A DNA stretch of 64,000 nucleotides from Paracentrotus lividus (GCA_940671915.1 CALNVZ010003433.1:29757157-29821156), one strand, 5' to 3'; counted from the first letter of the stretch, positions 24,521 through 36,448 are shown. The notes: generated from the letters alone by a model not told the origin. Translations and numbers: made by a program.

Positions 24521-25519
24521 GGAAGAGGGCGCTATCACTCTACGCAAAGCGAACGCGGCCATAGACTTTTTGTAATTTGCACAGTTTTTTCACTTTGTTT
24601 TTTTGATTATGGCGAGCAACTACCTTTTCAAAGAAATGATCAACTTGAATAAGTACGCTAAGAGTCTGAATTTTTCAAAAATAGGACTAACTTATTGCAA
24701 AGGGAAAAAAAAGTCCTGTCACTTGAGTCAATTCGAAATCCTAGTAAGATCAAATTCCTGTACAATATGGCCAATTTTGCTCTCAAAATAGCTCATACGC
24801 TGTATAGTCATCTTCCTCGATTACGCATAATTATATTACACCTTAATGATCAAGCAGTTTTTAAAAGCTTGAATTCTCAGCTTTCCAAATAATATGGTAC
24901 ATTCATTTCGAGTGGTTAAAAAAAGTCCTGTCACTTTGAACATTATCACAAACGAATCTTTACTCGATGGGTCAATATTTCCGCATATCACATGCATATC
25001 GCATGTGGACGGCGTCTTCGCAAGATGTGACAAGATCACTATTTATATCAATAATCGTTAGGAACATCAATCTATGTGAAATAAAGATTCTGATTACAAC
25101 TTTAGCACAATGGTGTTATAGGCTTGCCAAAATGTCTTTTTCCCCAATCTGGTCTGAAGCATCTACCTACGAAAACTATGATAAAAGTTCAATTATTTAT
25201 TTCATGTCCATGACGAATTTCCTCGAACGGATCGACTGATAATACCATTTTACCGACAGGGAAGTTTTCTTAGGCAAGTTTTTGTACGCTAAGTAATAAT
25301 TGCATGCAGTTGTCAATCGGTCGCTTCCCGCCGTTAGCGCGGGTTTTGTTGACATTAATGTAGAGCCGTATAATTTTCTGCGCCGCTCAGATGCATGTAT
25401 TTCCACTAAACTCATGAATGTAATGTTGCGTTTCCCCTCCTCAAATAATGGACGCGTCTTTATGTTAAGATTTAATGTCATACGTTAGATTTACATTTCA
25501 CGTGGAGTAGAATTGATAT
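24521..25519. repeat. 1-kb duplicated segment, copy A
   Basis: Long match to 61,243-62,776 from TATCACTCTACGCAAAGCGA to TTTCACGTGnGAGTAGAATTGAT, with many 1-4 base indels. Copy A lacks the 505-bp insertion present in copy B. No coding potential was recognised in either. Confidence 0.9.
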
Positions 25520-25659
25520 GCGATACAAGGCTGCTGGTTCGTATTGGCTTTAATTTTTGTACCAGTGGCATATATTTACATGTCACAAGACCTGGGGATT
25601 ATTTGCAGTCCATACATACACGTAGCTTATTAATTTTCATTTCCTCTGTAAATATTCTA

Positions 25660-25786
25660 ATTTAATGCGAGCGCGAAGCTCGAGCGGAAAATTTTGAGTT
25701 CTTGCATTACTCGAATCTTGCATTTAAGTATCATGAATACAGATTTCGTTATCAACGAAGATACAATTAAAAAAAAAAAAAAACAA

Positions 25787-25819
<33 letters not shown>

Positions 25820-26010
25820 AAAAAAAAAAAAAAAAAAACGCCTCACCTTAGGGGTGTCAAAAGGCCTATTGCACATTTTTTGGGGGGAGTTGTATGCATC
25901 GTATTCTCTTTAGTAGAAAAATAAACATTTTAAACCGTTTTTGTTGGTCCTTCTCAATTTATTTTGAAACATTATAATACAATGCGAGCGCGAAGCGCGA
26001 GCGAATTTTT
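25660..26010. repeat. GCGAGCGCGAAGCGCGAGC motif pair and A-rich tract
   Basis: Copies at about 25,667 and 25,984, separated by a poly-A/C tract (25,770-25,838). The same motif recurs near 63,620 and 63,895. Confidence 0.7.
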
Positions 26011-26150
26011 TTAGAGCTCTAAACTTAAATAAAAATGGGAAGGAACCGGTCTTAATATCGAATGGTCATAAAAACAAAGACAATAATACGCCTACAATGA
26101 AGAGGGGTAAAAACAATAAAAGGGAGGAAAGGCAGCGAGAAAAAGCATGG

Positions 26151-26151
<1 letters not shown>

Positions 26152-26187
<36 letters not shown>
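26152..26187. repeat. (AC)n microsatellite
   Basis: About 17 uninterrupted CA dinucleotides. Confidence 0.95.
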
Positions 26188-26189
<2 letters not shown>

Positions 26190-26224
26190 TCATTTTATAT
26201 ACTTAGAGGGACCTTGATGTTTAT

Positions 26225-26500
26225 CTGAAGCGGAGGGAGGGGGCAAATTGATTTTAATATTTGAGGCGCCATATTGATCTTAAACTATCTAAAGGGTGTT
26301 CCAAATTAAATCGAATTTCAGGGGACGTCAAATTGGTCTTTAAAAAATTAGGATTTAGGAGGGCACATAATTGATCTTAACCTTTATAGAGGGACGCTAA
26401 ATTAAGGTTAAGTTCTCCGATTTGATCTTCAAACTAGGTATACAGGGGGCGCAAAATTGACACGAAACCAAGAAGGTACTAAGCCTAGAAATTGACTAGA
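26225..26500. repeat. Degenerate short tandem repeats
   Basis: Phrases like GGGGGCAAATTGAT, GGCGCCATATTGATCTTAA and GGACGTCAAATTGGTCTT recur every 40-50 bp, ending with GGGGGCGCAAAATTGAC. Strongly diverged. Confidence 0.55.
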
Positions 26501-27136
26501 AACTTTTGGAGCCAAAAAAAATAAATTTGGAGGTGCTATGTAGGGGGGGGGGGCGCGCCAAAATTAATAATGGGAGGAAACATGGCCCCAATCTCCACTG
26601 TGCATCACAGATCTCCTTTTTAATTATTATTCTCTGTCTTTTTTCCCCTTCTTTTTCTTCATTTTTTTTCCTTTTACTTTTTTTGCGCCCACCTGAAGCT
26701 CCACCCAGGGCACGTGCCCCCCTTGCCCCCCCCCCTTAGATACGCCACTGGTTACATGTCATATTTTATAAAACTTGACCTTGCCAGAAAACGTGAGGCT
26801 GTATTGACATTAAAATATGTATTTACAAAGTTTATTACATGGTCAAGAGGATGTGACTATGGAAAGTTTTATCTGCTTTTTAAATTACTAGTCTAGGTGA
26901 AGAGGTTCAAAATTTAAAAACATCTGGTCCCATGTGTTACGAAGGAATAAATAATCATAAATTAAATATGAATTGAGTTATTTAAATTATTGTTTATGAT
27001 TTCGTTGAAGGTTCTTAGTACCTTCAAAACTATACGTAAGGATTGGGATTTCAATTTAAGATTTGTTAAAAAAGCCTATTTCTGTCTCTGAATGTCCCGT
27101 TTGTTACATTGCAAAATAGCGTGGACTTGCCCTATA

Positions 27137-28149
27137 CCTCTCTCTCTCTCTTTCTCTTTATTTCTCCATTTCCTTCTCTCACACTCCCCGACTCTCTCTC
27201 TTTATCTCTCCATTTCCTTCTCTCACACTCTCCGCCTCTCTCTCTCTCTCCCCCTCTCCATATAGTTTTGCAGTGAATTGCATTCACATATTATAGATTA
27301 TATAATAAATTCATATTTATTTAATTAGACGTGACAGATTATAAAAAACAAATATCTGTTAAATTTTGTTGCTGTGTAACAAGTTTTGTCAGTCAACTAC
27401 TTATGTTTTGCCTTATTTTGTTAATTTTGTGTTGGCCGTCGGCCATCAAAGAGGTCATCATATATCAGCTATAGGGGTAAGGTTGGGTTCAATCGGCCCG
27501 CCCGTCTTTTTACTACGCTTTTTTTTTTCTTCCCCCCCCTTTTTTTTTTTGCTAGGGGGGGGGGGGCCCGGGCCCGTCGGCCCCCCCCCCCTGTATCCGC
27601 GCCTGTTTACAAAAGCAATCGAAATTTTCACTCTTCTATTAAATTTTGTTGGATATTCTTGACCTCTAGTTTTTGCATGTATCCTCTTTTTTTTTTGTGC
27701 GTGGAGTTTCTTTCATTTCCCTTTGTGATTTTATTTCTTATGACTATTTCTAATTTGCAGCAGGTATATTAAAACAAAACATTTAAACGGTTTTCGGAGA
27801 AATATGAAATATGTTTCATGATTTTATTCACTGATAATCCCGACCTTCCCCACTTTCATTTTTAGGGCCTTTGTCCTTTTGTCGCCCCCATGTTTCAGAA
27901 ATGCCCCTGTCTGAGTATTTACTGCTCTCAGGAATTAAAAGGGACAAGTCTCCTCTTTCAGAATATACAAAAATATTCGACAAATCTCTGGCCGTGAATG
28001 AAATATGACAACATATAAAAGACTTGTAAACTTGAAAAATATAGCATTTTAGCTATGTTGCAATACCAGTTAGTAGTGAATGTATCTATTGATTATTTTA
28101 TACATGAGTATATACCGTATATTGAGTTTTGCATTTTTTCCCGATAAAT
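27137..28149. other. Microsatellite and homopolymer region
   Basis: CT-rich repeats (about 27,137-27,262), then poly-T/C/G runs around 27,520-27,595 ending in CCGCGCCTG, which resembles the end of a dispersed repeat. No gene. Confidence 0.6.
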
Positions 28150-28293
28150 CTGGGGGGCATTTCATCAAAGGATTCGTCGGACGTTTTATCCGACAAATTG
28201 TTGTAAGTTACTGAAATGCTTGCATCTGATTGACTGAGAGCAAATTTGCCGGATAAAAATGTCTGACAAGTCCTTTGAACAAATGCCCCCCAG
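28150..28293. mobile_element. 144-bp MITE
   Basis: Starts CTGGGGGGCATTTCATCAAA and ends TTTGAACAAATGCCCCCCAG, a clear terminal inverted repeat continuing into GGAYTYGTCRGAC. No coding capacity. Confidence 0.8.
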
Positions 28294-28825
28294 TTCTGAG
28301 CAATACGATGATATCATTGATCTATTTTTTTAATTTTTTTTTTTGAGGAGGGGGATTTTTATGAATTAATTTTTTTTTTATATGTGTGTCTAAAATTGTA
28401 TCCCTTATATTGACATAAGTTACAGCAACGACAAACTTCAGCATTCCACATATCACGTCATCCCTGTATTTATATTCTTCGAGCAGAATATCTGAATAAT
28501 TGTTATGTAATGGGAAAAAAAATAGTTGGTCATTAACATTTTATGCTTTCTCATTGAATATGCATGAGACAATACAGAACTGTTTATCGTAAAATGTATC
28601 GTTTAATTAAAATATCGTTATTTTTATCCGATTTTGATGGAAATTTCCGTGTTGTATTTGTTATACTTTACTCTACATTTCAATAAATTAGCAATTAATG
28701 TACAGGTATGAATATGTTAGTGGCGACGCTGAGCATTCCGAGGGTCACGTGCGATAGAAACGAAGCGCTTTGGCTGTTTTTTTTTTTTTTGTTTTTTGCA
28801 TGATATCGTGAATACTGAGATACCT

Positions 28826-29420
28826 GCAGGGCGATTCTTTGAAAGTGAACCCTTTTGGAAAAAATAAAGTTTGTCCTTTTTGTTTTTAAGCTGCACATTC
28901 ATATAGAGCATTGTCTGAAGTTTCATGAAATGCACTTTTATTCTTAATTTTACAAATTTTTCATGCTCATTTGCATAAATTAACATGCAAAAAATTTGAA
29001 TAGAAAAATGGTACGTAAAATATCATTTGTTTGACCCTGACTTGATTTGTTATATGCTGGTCTCCTTACTTTGATTATTGTCATTATACCCTTTTTAAAC
29101 TTCATTCCTTTAAATTTAAATGAAAAATAATGGTGTCGAATCGATTGTTTTAAGATAAATTAACTAAAGAAATTAATTGCCATCAAATGTCACACACGTG
29201 ACCCAAAAACACGAAAAGTTAACGCCCCCCGAAAACCAGGGATCTATTATTATTACAATTTTTTCTCCAAAGCTAGATATAATGTGCCTTGCATCTCACC
29301 AAATATGAAGCCATGATAGCTTTTAATTTAGTTATTAATTAACTTTGAAATTGGTCACACACGTGACCCACGGGTCACGTGTGTGACCAACTATGGTCAT
29401 GCCTTTAAAAAAGGGACCAG
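28826..29420. repeat. 595-bp tandem duplication, copy A
   Basis: Aligns with 29,421-29,884 plus 33,132-33,240. Landmarks in both: TTCTTTGAAARTSAACC, TTTAAGCTGCAYATTCA, TGTCTGAAGTTTC, CAATTTTTCATGCTCAT, AATTAATTGCC and CAAAGCTAGATNTAATG. It contains the uninterrupted counterpart of the insertion site of the element at 29,885. Confidence 0.88.
29353..29388. repeat. GGTCACACACGTGACC hairpin
   Basis: GGTCACACACGTGACC, four bases, then its exact reverse complement: a 16-4-16 perfect hairpin. Single or variant copies lie near 29,190, 33,198, 33,876 (GGTCACCACGTGACC), 33,901, 34,097 and 36,530. Confidence 0.85.
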
Positions 29421-29884
29421 GCTCTTCGGCCATTCTTTGAAAAGTCAACCTTTTGGGGACAAATAAATTTTTCCTTTTTGATTTTAAGCTGCATATTCAA
29501 ATAGAGCAATGTCTGAAGTTTCGTGAACTGATGTTTTTTCGTGATTTTTGCAATTTTTCATGCTCATTTTCATAAATTAACATAAATGATAATTAAATGG
29601 AAAAACGGTAAATAAAATATCATTTTTTTAACACTGTCTGAAATGGATATGTTGACTTCCTTACTTGGATTACTGTCATTATATTATTATTTACCTCTAT
29701 TCCTTTTGATCTAACCCCCAAAAATAATGTTATTAAATTGATTATATTAAGATAATCAACCCTGGAAATTAATTGCCCTCAAAATGCCATACACAAGTAA
29801 CCAGAAAACAACAAAAAAGTTTATGCCCGTATTAACCATGGCTCTGGTATTATTATAATTATTTCTTCAAAGCTAGATTTAATG
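29421..29884. repeat. 595-bp tandem duplication, copy B (interrupted)
   Basis: Second copy, broken at a TA by the element 29,885-33,131 and resuming at 33,132 with CCTTGCATCTCACTAAATATG. Confidence 0.88.
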
Positions 29885-30294
29885 TAGGGGAGACCGGGTA
29901 TGGAAGTTACACGGGTCAGTTGTTACAGTTCTCAGTGTGCTAAGATGGAACAGAGAGGATGTGCTAACTGGCATCATATACACGCTACACATAGCTGTGA
30001 TGAACTGCCGGTCGTGAGGTTTCTCCGTTGTTTTATTAAAAAGTAAATCAACAAAAACCATTTTTTACAGTTCAAAGTAAATTTTTGACAAAAATTGAAA
30101 TTTGTAATAGCTCTTAAACTGAAGGCACATGATGATAGTCTGGTATTGTAAATATAGTACATGTATGTCACTAATATACCCCCTAGCCATGCCTGTAATT
30201 CTGCCTAATGACTGTGCTACAGTTGATTTCTGTGTGTAAAATCACCCATGGGGTAGGTTGTTACAACAACTTACCCCATGTTGATGTAACAACT

Positions 30295-31272
30295 TAGGGT
30301 AGATGTAGGGAATAGCGGACAGTAGGGAATATCGGACGGTCACCACATGTCCAGCCCTAGCTGCCAACATAAGATCAACTGAGTTGAAATACCGGCATCT
30401 ATTAGTCAGGTGGTCTGTCTGGGAAGGTTGAATGCTGTATTCGACAACAACAAGTGAGAAATCTCCGAGAAAACTACCAAAATCTGTCAAGGTAGGAAAA
30501 TTTGCAGCCTGAAAAATGGCCTGTGTAAAATTGACAATTTTAGAGAATGTGATGGTATAAAATAGAATTGGGGCATGACCTCTATTTATGCATTATGGAC
30601 ATGTGTGGAGGGTGGGCCAAACGTGTATGAAGTGTTTGCACTGTACAAAGCCTGTGTATTGGGTGGCAGTTTGTTGAAAAGTGCTAGTCAGTCATTTTGT
30701 GTTAGGGAATACTGGACACCACATTGACGGCTGTTTGTTTTACTTCCGGGTTGAGTTGCTAAGCATGTAGATCAAATAGTATTGCATATATAATGTATTA
30801 TATTTATTTATTAAATTGTTTGACAATTTTGAAATGTCTATTTCTCTTTATTATTATTGTGATATGTCATGATCATGTCATGAGATATAAAGTTATTCTG
30901 AGTGTTTTGAAATTTTGTAGTAAAATGCATATAATCTTCTAAAAATAAATAATGTTATAAAAAATCAATACAAACATGTTTAAGTTGATGGTTTACATTC
31001 AAATCAGTGCTTCCAGACAGATCTTTATACAAAAAAGGAGTAAAAACATACTGTCCGGTATTTCCTACACTGTAGGGAATGCCGGACAATTTACCATGAC
31101 GTCATTATTGCATATAACTGCCTCAACAAATATTGATTACCTCAATTTTTTGGAAAATAAAGTTGAATGATGTAGCTAAGCAATGATAATCTTTTTCTTT
31201 TGTGATTTTATTGTTTTCATGTCCTAATTAAGCAAATGAGCTAAGTGGCCGGTATTCCCTACATCTACCCTA
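30295..31272. mobile_element. Nested element, TAGGGTAGATGTAGGGAATA ends
   Basis: Both ends read TAGGGTAGATGTAGGGAATA inwards. Extra copies of GTAGGGAATRYCGGAC lie at about 30,323 and 31,051-31,088, in both orientations, with a variant near 30,704. Non-autonomous. Confidence 0.8.
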
Positions 31273-31834
31273 CTCCAATTACATTACATATGCAAATAAT
31301 ACATTTTGTCTCAATTTCATGGGTTAATATTTTATTTTTCTATTATTACTTGTGTCTATTCTAGAGCTCTACTTGATCTACTGTTAACGATGTCAAGAAA
31401 CTGGAAAGTTGAAATTAAAGTATGGTATAAGAGATTTACACATTGTCAACTTACCCCGTATGTTTACATATTGTAACAATTGACCCCGTATGGTGTAACA
31501 ACCTTCCCCGTATATGGGGAGGTTGTTACAAAAAAAATGTCTTCACTACCCTGATAGCAGAGTGACGTCTTAAAGACGTCTTAAGACGTCACGTCAGACG
31601 TCTTAAAGACGTCAGGAAAAGACATCTTTATGACGTAAATTTGCACCGCTGTTTGACGTCTTAAAGACATCGTATTTTTACGTCATTATTACGTCTAAAA
31701 CTGACATCTTTATGACGTAAAAATACGACGTCTTTAAGACATCAAACGCGGGTGCAAATTTACGTCATAAAATTTTTTTCCACGTCTTTAAGACGTCACT
31801 GTGCTATCAGGGATGTTGACATTAATACTGAGTC

Positions 31835-31858
31835 CTATCCTATCCTATCCTATCCTAA
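31835..31858. repeat. (TCCTA)n microsatellite
   Basis: About four copies of TCCTA. Confidence 0.8.
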
Positions 31859-32194
31859 TATTATAACCTATGCTGTCCTACACAAAGGCCCTATTATACT
31901 GCAGTGTGTCCGGTCCTGCTATATAAAGTGCTACAGACAAAGTTTGAAGAAAGACAGTTACTTATTATTAAATTACACTTTTGTTAATGAAATATGAAGA
32001 ATTGTCATTATGAAGCACCTTGAAATTGTGTTATACATAATATGATAATAATTTAAAACAATTTTGATTATGTCAATAAGCCAAATGCCGGTTACATGGC
32101 TTAAAATTGCATATTTCTATTCATTTTCCCCTTTTTTTCCAATCTCAGAAAACTGCTTATGAATATTCATGAGCAACAGAAACATTGTATTAAA

Positions 32195-32760
32195 GACGTC
32201 TTAAAGATGTCGTATTTGGTCAAAAAATGACAAGGAAAGTGGTCTTATAAACGTCTTAAAGACGTCTTAAAGATATCATATTTGGGTAAAAAATAGACAA
32301 AAAAGTTGTCTTATAGACGTTTTAAAGACGTCTTAAAGATGTCGTATTTTGGTCAAAAACTGACAAGAAAAGTGGTCTTATAGACGTCGTAAAGACATCA
32401 AAAAGTTGTCTTATAGACGTTTTAAAGACGTCTTAAAGATGTCGTATTTTGGTCAAAAAATGACAAGAAAAGTGGTCTTATAAACGTCTTAAAGACGTCT
32501 TAAAGATATCATATTTGGGTAAAAAATAGACAAAAAAGTTGTCTTATAGACGTTTTAAAGACGTCTTAAAGATGTCGTATTTTGGTCAAAAACTGACAAG
32601 AAAATGATTCTTATAGACGTCGTAAAGACATCAAAAAGTTGTCTTATAGACGTTTTAAAGACGTCTTAAAGATGTCGTATTTGTTCAAAAAATGACAGAA
32701 AAGTAGTCTTATAGACGTCGTAAAGACATCATAAAGACGTCATATTACTGTCATATTTTT
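32195..32760. repeat. Alternating 133/100-bp tandem array
   Basis: The phrase GACGTCTTAAAGATGTCGTA starts near 32,195, 32,327, 32,427, 32,560 and 32,660. Spacings of about 132, 100, 133 and 100 imply a higher-order unit of about 233 bp made from two sub-units. Confidence 0.8.
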
Positions 32761-33239
32761 TGCTCCAAAATAGAAAATTAACGTCTTTGAAAGTCATTAC
32801 AAGAAGACATAATCACATCGCATAGAAACATGTAAAGATATTTAAATATCAGATTCTATTAATCGTTTGGAAGACGTCGTTAAGACATCATAAAGATGTC
32901 GTGTTTACGACGGTATGACGAGTTGACCAGTTTTGACCGATTTAAGACGTCTTTAAGACGTCAGTCTGCTATCAGGTAATTAAGCTGTAGTTAATTAGTG
33001 TTTACATGTTTTCAAGTTTTATATGCCTCAGGTTTTAGCCAACATAATAGGCTAACTACAGACCCAATATGGAGTGCGTGAGTTCTTTCCCAAAATGTGA
33101 ATTTTGTAACGTCCATACCCGGTCTCCCCTACCTTGCATCTCACTAAATATGAATCCATGACAAGTTTTAATTTCATTATTAATTAGCAAACAAATTGGT
33201 CACACACGTGACCCGTTGGGTGGGGGCGGTCATAAATTC

Positions 33240-34202
33240 TGATTATTTTCACTTTCATTTGCTGAAATTAATTTATTTTAGCATTATTATGCTCCAAAAT
33301 GGTTCTGCAATAATTTTTGCAAAAAAAAACAACAAAAAAAAACAACAAACAAACAAACAAAACAAAAGGTCGGAAAAACAAGGAAATAAATAAGAAATTC
33401 ATAAAACAATGAAATACACAAGGAATTTAGTTCGATATCAAATTTTTTCCAAATACAATGGTTAGGAATCCTATAAAGATTATGCAAACACAATATTAGC
33501 ATTCCAGAAGCTGTAGTTTGTCAATATAGAACAAAAATAGATATTTCATTGCAATGCGATAAAATAGCATAATTAATTCAATTAAAATAATTTTATTAAT
33601 ATGGGAAAATTAACAGTGCTTTCTGTAGTTACATCACACACTCCCATCGGGCAAATTTTCGGCGCGCTTGCGCGAATTAACAGCCAAGATCTTATAGGGG
33701 GCATCATGGCCCCCCGTCCCTACCGGCCCTCCCCCTCTGGAAGCTACCAAAACACCCCATTGACTGACATAGGGTTGTTCATGAAATTCTTACCACCAGC
33801 GATATAGTAATTGCTCAAAATGTACATTTATTGCATAATACAGTAATATACTCATTTTCTGTACAATTTGCCATAGGTCACCACGTGACCCACTAAAATG
33901 TCACACACGTGACCCGACACACGATTTAAAAATAATAGATAAAAAGGAAATTCAGAGATGACTCCTATACCGTGTATATTTGGTTAACAGGTCCATAATG
34001 CATATCTCACAGCAATAAGAACATTTCATCATTTAAACTCACAGGGAATTATCAAATGAAATTGAACTTTCAAAATCATGCACCAGTTTCTGTGAAGGTC
34101 ACACACGTGACCCACTTCTTTTCGACTCTGCCTTGAACATGCATATTTAAATTAATCAAAAAATATTTACAATGATAGCCAACAAAATATATTAGCCATG
34201 CA
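33240..34202. other. AT-rich stretch with GGTCAC..GTGACC motifs
   Basis: No gene. Contains an A/C-rich tract (about 33,320-33,366), a GC-rich patch with GGGGGCATCATGGCCCCC (about 33,699), and four GGTCAC..GTGACC-type sites (about 33,198, 33,876, 33,901 and 34,097). Confidence 0.55.
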
Positions 34203-35519
34203 TGAAAACCAAACGGGTAGACGACCATCTTTAAAAGCTAGTCGTAGTGATTGCCCAGACTTACTAGCTTTAAAGCTAGTCGGTCACGACGGACTGTTTT
34301 CCTTCAACACAACCCGGTTATTACGGACTAGCTTTAAAACTCGTCCGTCTCTACGGACTAGCTTGAAACCTGTCCGTCAAGTTAGTCCGTCAAGACGGAC
34401 TAGTTTTTTATGCTCGTCGGTCACGACGGACAATTTTTAAAGCTCGTCCGTCAGTGACCGATAGTTTGAACGGACTAGCCTAAAAGCTAGTCGTAGTGAT
34501 GCCCAGACTGACGAGCTTTTGAGAGCAGAATAGCTTTACAAGCTAGTCGGTCATGTGTAAAAGCTAGTCCGTCGCGCTTTTCTGCGCGATGTTCTTGCTG
34601 CGTTTGACAGACTAGCATGACGCGACGAGAGTTAATATGGCTTCACCACTGGTAGAGACTCAAATCTGAAATATTGAAGACATTATAAAGATACGATTAA
34701 AACATGCCCACGTTATATGTCATCTTCTAATCAAAGAATTTGATACGTCTCAATAAAAAAAAATTCAGAATAACGTCTTAACATTAACACAAATCGAGTT
34801 GACGCCATTTTATTAACCTTTTATCGTCATGGACTATCAGGATGGCATGAAATCCTGCTACATATAGAAATCGGGAAGGCGCATTTACAAATAACATCCT
34901 GAATCGCGGCAATTAACCAAACAATCCAATGGGGCACGGGGCCCAGGAGGTCAGCCCCGCCTAATGGCTTGCATCTCATGACTTTGTTTTAGGAACCCCC
35001 ACTGCTTATTGCATTTTCGCCGATAACCCTTGTCCTATGAGAAGCCACTTACCAAGAACATCCCAAAGTCCGCGCCTCTCAATTCCAATATTCCTCTTCT
35101 TTCAGGATACAAGTAATCTAAAAGAAACGTGCCGGCCGCCTTATATATTCAGTTGAATTTAAACTTCCAATTATCCATAGTTCTAATGTGAATTGTCATA
35201 TACGTCTGCTAAATACACACAAATTTAAAAATTGAATTTGGCAAACATAATTTTCGCCGCTTGTGTGATCTTAGCATTAATCTATGTGAAAAAAATAACG
35301 CTATCTGTGAACTAAAACATAAGGAATTAAAAAAGAGTACTCACACATTCATGTCACAGGCAGGAGATCGCCAATAATCAAAATCTTAAGCTTTACGGGG
35401 TACATCCAGTGTGCGTCTGTACAGTTTGCTCATTAAATGGAATTCACATACAGATAATGCAACTAATACATGTAATAGTGATGTCCTTTTCGCAATGCGC
35501 ATGTTATTCATTGTACCAC

Positions 35520-36120
35520 TTTCTATTCACTGCTGTTGCTAAGCCAGGCATTCACCAGCAATCTATAAGAATAGACGGTTCATGGGTTCTATAGTAACGA
35601 AGTATTCAATTAGCCTGTAATTAAAGGCGCGGTCCCACTGGCTCTTTAGGATGATTTGCGTATGAATTGCGGATTGTTTGTTTTGTTTTTGTTTTTTGTT
35701 GCGGATGAACGAAATTTGTATACGCAACTCATGCGCAATTAATCCTCCCGTCAGTGGGACCGGGCCTTAAAGAATGGAACAATATTTCTAACCTACTCGT
35801 GAATGGCATTTATGTTATTTCGGCTATCGTAATGCTCTCAAATTGTCAAGCAAAAACAAACTTTGTTTGAGAATGTTGATTGTATCCAACTTCTATTCAC
35901 TGTTGTTGCTAAGCCGGGAATTCACCAGCAATCTGTAAGGAAATACCGGGTTCTTGAGTTCTATAGTAACAAGGTATTCAATTAGCCTGTAATTGAAGAA
36001 TGGAGAACAAATTTTGGAATCTACCGGTACTCGTGAATTGCATACTTGTCATGATAGATGTTATGTCTCGTAAGCTTTCAGATTGTCAATCGAAAACAAC
36101 CTTTGTTTCAGAATGTATCA
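35520..36120. repeat. Tandem duplication of about 230 bp, one copy carrying a MITE
   Basis: Copy 1 begins at 35,520 and copy 2 at 35,890. Both read TTCTATTCACTGYTGTTGCTAAGCC, ATTCACCAGCAATCT and TATTCAATTAGCCTGTAATT, and after the MITE position both continue GAATGGARAACAA..CTCGTGAATKGCAT. Confidence 0.85.
35635..35766. mobile_element. 132-bp TTAA MITE
   Basis: AGGCGCGGTCCCACTG..CAGTGGGACCGGGCC between TTAA (35,631-35,634) and TTAA (35,767-35,770). The sister copy at about 35,999 reads ATTGAAGAATGG with no insert, proving the insertion. TTAA preference points to the piggyBac type. Confidence 0.88.
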
Positions 36121-36448
36121 ACTTGATTATGCTCGGAAACAGAATAAATAGAGAAGGTACATTGAAACGACATTGCAACTATTTGTATCAAAAGCTAGTC
36201 AGTCATTCTAATGGGTGAACTGTCCTACCCCCTGCTTTTTTTTTTACCTAGTCGGTCACGTCGATGGACTAGCATCAAGCTTGACGGACGAGCTTTAAAG
36301 ATCGTCCGTCAAGTTGAGAGATGTAGATTCAGTTGTATGCTAGTCCGTCTTGACGGACTAACATGGCAGACTAGCTTTAAAACTAGTCCGTCTTGACCGA
36401 CTAGCTTTAAAGCTAGTCGGTCCATTGACGGACGAGGTTAGGTTTTCA

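Larger units (their letters stand above)
23357..26750. mobile_element. hAT-type element with 8-bp target duplication
   Basis: Ends CAGTGGTGTATCTA (23,357) and, on the other strand, CAGTGGCGTATCTA (to 26,750). Perfect 8-bp duplications GTTACATG flank it (23,349-23,356 and 26,751-26,758), as expected for hAT transposition. No transposase is recognisable, so it is a non-autonomous carrier. Inside are GTAGTACCTTTTGGAAA repeats, a segment also found at 61.2-62.8 kb, and A-rich and AC microsatellites. Confidence 0.85.
21409..27136. mobile_element. TA-flanked element, TATAGGGCAAGTCCA ends, with nested insertions
   Basis: Left end TATAGGGCAAGTCCAAGC (21,409). Right end on the other strand TATAGGGCAAGTCCACGC (to 27,136), one mismatch over about 24 bases. 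The interior holds a LINE fragment and a complete hAT element. TCCCATGTGTTAC occurs at 23,341 and 26,928 with a variant near 27,095, and may be its subterminal word. No transposase of its own was seen. Confidence 0.7.
31549..32976. mobile_element. GACGTC-word element, CCCTGATAGCAG ends
   Basis: Left CCCTGATAGCAGAGTGACGT; right end on the other strand CCTGATAGCAGACTGACGTC. TA stands on both sides (31,547 and 32,977). Another matching end closes at 31,812 (GTCACTGTGCTATCAGGG), so 31,549-31,812 is also a complete 264-bp MITE. The long form may be a fusion of neighbouring copies. GACGTC, TTAAAGACGT and TTTATGACGTAA words saturate the ends. Confidence 0.8.
29885..33131. mobile_element. TA-flanked element with GGGGAGACCGGG ends, copy 1
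   Basis: Left TAGGGGAGACCGGGTATGG, right end on the other strand TAGGGGAGACCGGGTATGG, identical for 19 bases. The empty counterpart at about 29,281 shows the insertion went into a TA (TG in the paralogue). The interior is filled by two further nested elements. TTGTTACA/TGTAACAA and TTACCCC words recur near both ends. A related copy is at 52,891-53,777. Confidence 0.85.
34203..36448. mobile_element. GACTAGC/GCTAGTC-word element
   Basis: Outer ends TGAAAACCAAAC (34,203) and, on the other strand, TGAAAACCTAAC (to 36,448). Flanks of about 440 and 220 bp are packed with GACTAGCTTTAAAGCTAGTC, CGGTCACGACGG and GTCCGTC words, many self-complementary. The middle (34,640-36,230) is ordinary AT-rich DNA with a tandem duplication. 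No transposase. Confidence 0.65.

Noticed and set aside
25694..25924. 76-codon frame
   Set aside because: Mostly a poly-lysine reading of an A-rich tract.
32195..32760. CRISPR-like array
   Set aside because: Repeats are not separated by unique spacers; they are variants of one GACGTC-rich tandem unit in a eukaryotic transposon.
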